This document shows positions 37,811 through 42,890 of a stretch of DNA of 42,890 nt, one piece after another; the first letter of the stretch is position 1; each line of letters begins with the position of its first letter. The stretch comes from an uncultured Alphaproteobacteria bacterium (lineage in GTDB: Bacteria > Pseudomonadota > Alphaproteobacteria > Rhizobiales > Ancalomicrobiaceae), in NCBI GenBank assembly GCA_937892955.1, contig CALBKH010000006.1, forward strand, positions 1-42,890, given 5' to 3'. The position numbers and the translations under genes were made by a program. Under the pieces are notes generated by a model. The model was not told where the DNA came from. It saw only the letters and a program-made list of their open reading frames with translations, and ran no database searches.

Positions 37811-37845
37811 TCGCGATGATTTCTCTTCTGTTTCGGCCCTGACGC

Positions 37846-37871
37846 GAGATCCGACGGATGGTTCGGATCTC
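37846..37871 (+). other. Hairpin between the giant gene and the glycosyltransferase
   Basis: GAGATCCGA (37846-37854) and TCGGATCTC (37863-37871) form a perfect 9-bp stem with an 8-base loop, 36 bases after the giant gene's stop and 56 bases before the next start. It lacks a T-run. It could partly terminate transcription or serve as an operator for the downstream gene. Confidence 0.5.
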
Positions 37872-37927
37872 CGACCCGTCATCTCGGGCGGCGCGACGTC
37901 GCCCCGACGACCACGGACGAGGGCGCC

Positions 37928-39925
37928 ATGTCGAACGAAACCGCCTCCCCGACCGGCCCGAGCGGCGGACGCGGCTTCGGCGTGATGGAACTCATCCGCG
38001 CCGCCGAGACGCTGAAACGCAGCGGCCAGACCGCCGCGGTTTCGGCTCTCTACGGCTCGTGGATCGAGGCCAACCCGGACGATCCGCTGCTGCACGCGGT
38101 GCTCTTCAACTATTCGGTGGTGCTGTCCGACGACGGCGATCTCGTGCGCGCCCGCGATTGCCTGGAGCGGGCGATCGCCCGGGCGCCGGATTTCATGCCG
38201 GCGCAGATCAACCTCGGCCGGATCCTCGAGCGCCAGGGAGCGATCGGCGATGCGGTGACGCGGTGGTCGCAGGTGGTGGCGGCGCTTGCCCCGGTCAACG
38301 GCACGACCATCGCCCACAAGACGACGGCGCTCAATCAGATCGCCCGCACCCTCGAGGCGGCCGGCCGCGACGAGGCGGCCGAGGAGATGTTGCGCCAGAG
38401 TCTCGACATCGATCCGCGCCAGCGCGAGGTCGCCCAGCACTTCACGGCGCTGCGCCAGCGCACCTGCGAATGGCCGGTGATCCAACCGACCGAGCGGGTG
38501 AGCCGACGCGATCTGATGCTCGGCCTGTCGCCGCTCTCGGCAGCCGCCTACACCGACGATCCGCTGTTCCAGCTGGCGCTCGCCGCCCATTACAACGCCG
38601 TCGACGTCGGTCTGCCGGCGCGCGTGACGACGAGTTGGCCGCGCGCCGCCGTCCGCGACGGGCGCCTGCGCATCGGCTATCTCTCCTCGGACCTGCGCGA
38701 ACACGCCGTCGGGCATCTGATGGCCGAGGTCTTCGGCCTCCACGATCGCTCGAAGGTCGAGATCTTCGCCTACTACTGCGGGCCGAAGGCCGCCGATCCG
38801 CTGCATCTGGCCTATCGCGCCGCCGCAGACCACTGGGTCGACGTCTCGGAGATGGACGACACCACCGCGGCGGACCGCATCGCCGAGGACGGCGTCCACA
38901 TCCTCGTCGACGTCAACGGCTACACCCGCGAGGGGCGGACGAAGCTCCTGGCGATGCGGCCGGCGCCGATCATCGTCAACTGGCTCGGCTATCCCGGCAC
39001 CGTGGCGAGCCCCTATCACCACTACATCGTCGCCGACGACTGGATCATCCCGCCCGACCACGAGATCTTCTATTCGGAGAAGGTGTTGCGGCTGCCGTGC
39101 TATCAGCCCAACAACCGCGTCCGGGTGATCGCCGAGACGCGCCCGACGCGCGCCGAGGCCGGTCTGCCGGAGGATGCGGTCGTCTACTGCTCGTTCAACG
39201 GCACCCACAAGATCACCCGCTTCACCTTCGATCGCTGGCTCGACGTGCTGACACGGGTGCCCGGGTCGGTGCTGTGGCTGCTGACCGGCGCCGACGGCAC
39301 CAACGATCGGCTGAAAGCCCATGCTGCGGCCCGCGGCATCGCGCCGGAGCGCATCGTCTTCGCCCCGAAGCTCGCCAATCCGCTGCATCTCGCCCGCTAT
39401 CCGCTCGCCGATCTCTTCCTCGACAACACCCCCTACGGCGCACACACGACCGCCTCGGACGCGCTGTGGATGGGCGTGCCGGTGCTCACCTGGTCGGGGC
39501 GCTGCTTCGCCGCCCGGGTCTGCGGCTCGCTGGTGCGCTCCGCCGGCCTGCCCGAACTCGTCGTCGAGACGCCCGAGGCCTATGTCGACAAGGCCGTCGC
39601 CCTCGGGCACGACAGGGCCTTCCTCGCTCACCTGCGTCAGCGGCTCGAAGAGGGGCGCGACGGCTGCACGCTCTTCGACATGGCTCTCCTCGTCGAGCGG
39701 CTCGAAGGGCTCTACGAGGAGATGTGGGCGGATCTCGCCGCCGGACGGCTGCCGAAACCCGATCTCGCCGACCTCGACGCCTATCTCGACGTCGGCCTCG
39801 ACTTCGATCACGAGGCGGTCGAAGTCGGCGCCGTCGCCGACTATCGTGGCTGGTGGCGCGATCGCCTCGCCGCGCGCCATCGGCTGCGGCCGCTGCACGC
39901 CGACCGCCGTCTCCTCGGCGCCTGA
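37928..39925 (+). CDS. TPR / family-41 O-GlcNAc-transferase-like glycosyltransferase
   Basis: A 665-residue protein. Residues about 20-170 form around three to four TPR helices (for example LFNYSVVLSDDGDLVRARDC, LGRILERQGAIGDAV). From about 255 there is a two-lobed catalytic domain of the Glyco_transf_41 (OGT/SPINDLY) family. It has RIGYLSSDLREHAVGHLM (matching the OGT segment with the active-site His), LVDVNGYTREGR, NWLGYPGT, CSFNGTHKI (the UDP-binding Lys region) and LDNTPYGAHTTASDALWMG (the HTT motif that holds the nucleotide). Family members add GlcNAc, or another sugar in some bacteria, to Ser/Thr of proteins in the cytosol. GAGGG precedes the ATG at 37928. It follows the giant Thr-rich repeat gene on the same strand, making that protein the obvious candidate substrate. 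Confidence 0.92.
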   Translation: MSNETASPTGPSGGRGFGVMELIRAAETLKRSGQTAAVSALYGSWIEANPDDPLLHAVLFNYSVVLSDDGDLVRARDCLERAIARAPDFMPAQINLGRILERQGAIGDAVTRWSQVVAALAPVNGTTIAHKTTALNQIARTLEAAGRDEAAEEMLRQSLDIDPRQREVAQHFTALRQRTCEWPVIQPTERVSRRDLMLGLSPLSAAAYTDDPLFQLALAAHYNAVDVGLPARVTTSWPRAAVRDGRLRIGYLSSDLREHAVGHLMAEVFGLHDRSKVEIFAYYCGPKAADPLHLAYRAAADHWVDVSEMDDTTAADRIAEDGVHILVDVNGYTREGRTKLLAMRPAPIIVNWLGYPGTVASPYHHYIVADDWIIPPDHEIFYSEKVLRLPCYQPNNRVRVIAETRPTRAEAGLPEDAVVYCSFNGTHKITRFTFDRWLDVLTRVPGSVLWLLTGADGTNDRLKAHAAARGIAPERIVFAPKLANPLHLARYPLADLFLDNTPYGAHTTASDALWMGVPVLTWSGRCFAARVCGSLVRSAGLPELVVETPEAYVDKAVALGHDRAFLAHLRQRLEEGRDGCTLFDMALLVERLEGLYEEMWADLAAGRLPKPDLADLDAYLDVGLDFDHEAVEVGAVADYRGWWRDRLAARHRLRPLHADRRLLGA

Positions 39926-40512
39926 GCCGACCGGCGGACCGCAACGACCGGGAAGAAACTACCGATCCGGCTCTCTCGGGGAAGATCGTGCCGGCCGCGG
40001 CGGATCGCCGGCACCGGGACGGCGCGTCGACCGCGAGACTCCGAGGCGGATCGACGGAAACACTTCCCCCGCCGACGCTCTCTTCGCGTATCCGGCCGGT
40101 ATCCGCTCCGTTTCTGCGCAACCCATCTGTATCGATCGGCCAACGGCTCCTACGGCAGCCGACAGGGTGCCCTTCGACCGCATGTCGCGCAGACAATAGG
40201 GATCCTGTCGGGTGAAGCGGAGGCCCCGGTCGCACAGGGTCTGGCGATCCATCCAGCCGATCCGGGCCGCTTGCACCCGGTCCATGCCATCGGGCGCAGC
40301 CGCCGGCGACAGCGACCGTCCGGTCCGATCGGCGTGCCACGCCGCGGTGGCTCGTCGTCGTAGGCCCCAAGTCGCGTGGTCCATCCGAAGTTTCGCCGCA
40401 GCGGCCGTGGCGCGAATCCTCACCGCGCCATGGCGTCAACGATCCGAACCGTCGCGAAGCCCCTGCGAGTCGGCCTCGGAGCCCGCCGGTATCAGCCGCG
40501 ACGGAGCGACGG
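39926..40512. other. Gap between glycosyltransferase and autotransporter
   Basis: No intact gene is seen in these 587 bases between two converging genes. Apart from the IS630-like remnant at about 40169-40366, I could assign nothing. The clear codon bias of the neighbouring genes is lost here, as expected for decayed sequence. Confidence 0.5.
40169..40366 (-). pseudogene. Decayed IS630-family transposase N-terminal fragment
   Basis: On the minus strand the translation LRRRATAAWHADRTGRSLSP, then DGMDRVQAARIGWMDRQTL and CDRGLRFTRQDPYCL, follows the N-terminal helix-turn-helix region of IS630-type transposases. There one expects a pattern like DGM-R-EAARIGGMDRQTLRDWVHRFN--GPDGL. Key positions are degraded (Trp to Arg, GPDGL to DPYCL), and neither the linker nor the DDE catalytic domain follows. 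No terminal inverted repeats were found. It is an old remnant, not an active element. Confidence 0.55.
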
Positions 40513-42890
40513 TCAGAACCGCTTCTTGATCTTCAGGCCGACCGACTGGGTCTCCGAGGAAGAGCCGAACGTGTTCCGATACTCGAGGCCGAGCAGATAG
40601 CCGTACCAATCGAGGTCGAGACCGGCGCCGAGCATGATCCGGTTCTGGTCGAGGCCGGTCACCGGGACCGTATAGGTGGTGCCGCCGATCAGATCGGCCC
40701 AGGAGACCGTGGCGTTCGCCGAGGTCTGCAGGTCGTGTTGGAGCTCGGCGCGGAAATGCGGCGAGATCGACCCGAAGTCGGTCCTGATGTCGATCTTGCC
40801 CCGGATACCGAGGTCGACGGAGACGTCGCCGAAGGACTGCGCGCCGTAGCGCAACGCCGTTCCGGTGACCGGCGATGTCTCGGCGAATTCGGCGAGCCGG
40901 CCGGAGATCACGTCGAGACGCGCGTAGGGCGACAGGAGCCAGCGGGCGCCTTCGAGCGTCCCGCGATATTCCTCGCCGGCGGTCAGGGAGCCGAAGAACT
41001 CCTGACCGCCACGCCGGCCCGTCGCCATGGCGGAGGAACCGGCGAGTGCGCGGGCGGAGGTGTAGTCGATGCGGCCGAAGCCGGCGACGCCGTCGACGAA
41101 CATCGTCCTGGTGGGCCGGTACGACGCATAGATCGCCGCCGCATACTGATCGGCCACGGTGCGCGAGCCTTCGGTGCCGATGTCGGTCGCGATCCGACCG
41201 TAGCCGACGCCGACGCCGACCGTGAGGCGCGGGTCGAAGCGATAGTCGACGCCCGCGGTCACGCCCGAGGTCGAGAAGGTGTTGCCCGTGGTCCGTTGGT
41301 TGCTCGACACGTTGCCGATGGTGAGCGCGCCGGCGGTCCAGAAGGAGAAGGCACGATCAACCCGGCCATCGTCGCGGACCGGCGTCCGTCGACGCTCCGC
41401 GGACAAGCGATCACCGCGAACGCCGGACCCGTCGGTCATGCGCCCGATGGCGGCGAGGCCGCGCCCTTCCGGATCGATGCCGCGGTTGCGGTCGATCTCG
41501 GGATCGGTGCGATCGTAGCCGAGCACGGTGCGATCGTCGGTGGGCGTGTCCGCGATGCTGATGCCGAAGGAATCACCGGCGGGGTTGTCGCCGTGCAGGC
41601 TCTCCAGGCGCTGTTGGAAATTGTGGAGCTGAGTGTCGGCGAGTTGGCGGGCCGCCTGGTTCTGGGCGCTGATCAGCCCGGAGACGCTCGCGTCCAGATC
41701 CGGTCGAGCCCGCGCCGCGACGGTGACCCGAACGGTCGCCTCCGATGAACGGTCCGAGCCCTTCACCGCCCGATAGGTGAAGCTGTCCACACCGGTGAAC
41801 CCGACGGTCGGCACATAGGTCACGGCGAGGCCGGACACGGTGGCGGTGCCGTGCGACGGTGCACCGGCCACGGCGACGGCGGTGAAGGGGCCGCCCGCAT
41901 CGTTGGCCGTCACGTCGATGGTGACCGGGAGCCCTTCCTTGGTCTCGGCGGTGTCGTCCTCGGCGCTGATGGCGGTGAGGACGGTGAGCGAGAAGGAGGC
42001 GCGCGCCTGCGAGCGGGCCGCATCCGTCACCGTGACCTCGTAGCCCGTCGCGGCGCTCGTCGCGGTCGGCGTGCCGGAGATCGCACCGGTCGCGGCGGCC
42101 AAGGCGAGGCCGGCGGGCAGGCCCGGCGAGACCGAATAGGTGAGCGTGCCGACGCCGCCCGATCCGACCACCGGGACGAAGCTCCCGGCCGCCGTGCCGA
42201 CACGCAGCGTCTTCGCCGCGACCGCGGTTCGTGCGGCGAGCGTCGAGCGGACCGTCACCGCCACGTCGACGGCGGCGCGCTGGCCGGCGGCGTCGACCAC
42301 CGAGAGGGTCAACACCGTCGAGCCCGCGGCGGCCGCGGTGACGGTGACGCGATTGGTGCCGGCGACACAGGAACCGAAGGAGACGCCGGCTGCGTCGATC
42401 ACGCTGCTCGAAGACCGCACCGTGCAGCTGAGCGTCCCCACGCCCCCGCCGATCATCATGTCGAAGCTCACCGTGGTGCCGAGGTTCATGGTCTGCGCCG
42501 CGATCGAACCGATCGACGGTCCGGCCACCCAGGTGAAGCGATCGGCGGCTGCGGTGGCCGACGTTCCCACGGGCGTGGTGACGGTGATGTCGACGGTGCC
42601 CGTGCCGGCGGGAGCGGTGGCGTCGATGCGCGTGGCGGAGGCGACGGTGAAGGTGGTCGCCGGAGTCGAGCCGAAGCGGACGGCCGTCGCGCCGGTGAAG
42701 CCGGAGCCGGTGATGGCGACCGACGTGCCGCCGGACGCCGCTCCGGTCGACGGCGCCACCCCGGAGACGACCGGCCCGGCCGCAGTGCGGGTGACGGTGA
42801 CCGTGTATGTGGTCGTGGTCGCGCCGTCCTGGGCGGTGACGACGACGGAGACGGTGTTCGTGCCCACGGCGAGCGAGATCGCCCCCGAGG
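40513..42890 (-). CDS. Ig-domain autotransporter (3' part; 5' end outside window)
   Basis: The frame is open to the right edge, so the N-terminus is missing; about 792 codons are visible. Domains in order: the end of a cadherin-like beta-sandwich repeat (SLAVGTNTVSVVVTAQDG ... YTVTVTR), an IPT/TIG domain (GPVVSGVAPSTGAASGGTSV), a beta-rich segment with two Cys, a putative Ig domain (YSVSPGLPAGLAL ... GAISGTPT), and a cadherin-like domain (TIDVTANDAGGPF ... VGFTGVDSFTYRA). A helical linker (ISAQNQAARQLADTQLHNFQ) leads to a C-terminal autotransporter beta-barrel of about 280 residues (from FSFWTAGALTIG). The last residue is Phe (LKIKKRF), the outer-membrane signature. It would be a type V-secreted surface protein, probably an adhesin. 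It converges on the glycosyltransferase gene. Confidence 0.9.
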   Translation of the reverse strand, partial: SGAISLAVGTNTVSVVVTAQDGATTTTYTVTVTRTAAGPVVSGVAPSTGAASGGTSVAITGSGFTGATAVRFGSTPATTFTVASATRIDATAPAGTGTVDITVTTPVGTSATAAADRFTWVAGPSIGSIAAQTMNLGTTVSFDMMIGGGVGTLSCTVRSSSSVIDAAGVSFGSCVAGTNRVTVTAAAAGSTVLTLSVVDAAGQRAAVDVAVTVRSTLAARTAVAAKTLRVGTAAGSFVPVVGSGGVGTLTYSVSPGLPAGLALAAATGAISGTPTATSAATGYEVTVTDAARSQARASFSLTVLTAISAEDDTAETKEGLPVTIDVTANDAGGPFTAVAVAGAPSHGTATVSGLAVTYVPTVGFTGVDSFTYRAVKGSDRSSEATVRVTVAARARPDLDASVSGLISAQNQAARQLADTQLHNFQQRLESLHGDNPAGDSFGISIADTPTDDRTVLGYDRTDPEIDRNRGIDPEGRGLAAIGRMTDGSGVRGDRLSAERRRTPVRDDGRVDRAFSFWTAGALTIGNVSSNQRTTGNTFSTSGVTAGVDYRFDPRLTVGVGVGYGRIATDIGTEGSRTVADQYAAAIYASYRPTRTMFVDGVAGFGRIDYTSARALAGSSAMATGRRGGQEFFGSLTAGEEYRGTLEGARWLLSPYARLDVISGRLAEFAETSPVTGTALRYGAQSFGDVSVDLGIRGKIDIRTDFGSISPHFRAELQHDLQTSANATVSWADLIGGTTYTVPVTGLDQNRIMLGAGLDLDWYGYLLGLEYRNTFGSSSETQSVGLKIKKRF

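Noticed and set aside
39959..40423. 154-codon minus-strand frame as an intact gene
   Set aside because: Only its first part resembles an IS630 transposase and key motif residues are lost; the rest is not similar to anything I recognise, so it is listed as a remnant.

Overview
The window is GC-rich chromosomal DNA of an alphaproteobacterium, most likely of the order Hyphomicrobiales (Rhizobiales). The evidence is the composition, the mix of genes (rhizobial-type Zn asparaginase, pyruvate carboxylase, MeaB, a twin-arginine beta-helix repeat protein, TadG-like and TrxC proteins) and REP-like palindromes of a style common in that order. No rRNA, tRNA, CRISPR array or intact insertion sequence was seen. 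All family names come from reading the protein sequences; no database search was run.

Layout. 1-8.9 kb holds housekeeping and envelope genes: a Kup potassium transporter (minus), a YfeY/DUF1131-like lipoprotein, meaB, pyroglutamyl peptidase, a Tat-exported beta-helix protein, a TadG-like gene broken by one in-frame TGA, a rhizobial-type asparaginase (minus, TTG start) and a small acidic protein. 9.2-13.4 kb holds pyruvate carboxylase and a small secreted protein resembling an orphan protease propeptide. 13.6-18.4 kb is an acyl-CoA degradation cluster (SCP-x-type thiolase, SDR, two acyl-CoA dehydrogenases), interrupted by two inverted pairs of palindromic repeats. 18.5-22.3 kb is a ferric-iron ABC importer operon (binding protein, fused permease, ATPase) behind a Fur-like site. 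22.4-27.2 kb holds a hairpin cluster, a nitronate monooxygenase-type flavoprotein (minus), a second thiolase/HSD10 pair, thioredoxin 2 and a hydroxypyruvate isomerase-like gene (minus).

The standout is 27.5-39.9 kb. A single gene of about 10.3 kb encodes a protein of up to 3,424 residues, almost all of it about 422 tandem octapeptides of consensus [ILV]-x-[AG]-L-[TS]-x-T-Q. The next gene on the same strand, 117 bp on, encodes a TPR plus family-41 O-GlcNAc-transferase-like glycosyltransferase. A giant Ser/Thr-rich repeat protein beside a Ser/Thr glycosyltransferase suggests a dedicated 'repeat scaffold plus glycosylase' pair. It is the best candidate here for an undescribed system. A decayed IS630-like transposase remnant and the 3' part of an Ig-domain autotransporter (minus, running off the right edge) follow.

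How the genes fit together: the two thiolase/SDR/dehydrogenase groups would shorten acyl-CoAs. Pyruvate carboxylase feeds oxaloacetate to the TCA cycle, and MeaB would protect a methylmalonyl-CoA mutase encoded elsewhere. The right-hand 15 kb appears devoted to large repetitive proteins, at least one of them (the autotransporter) at the surface.
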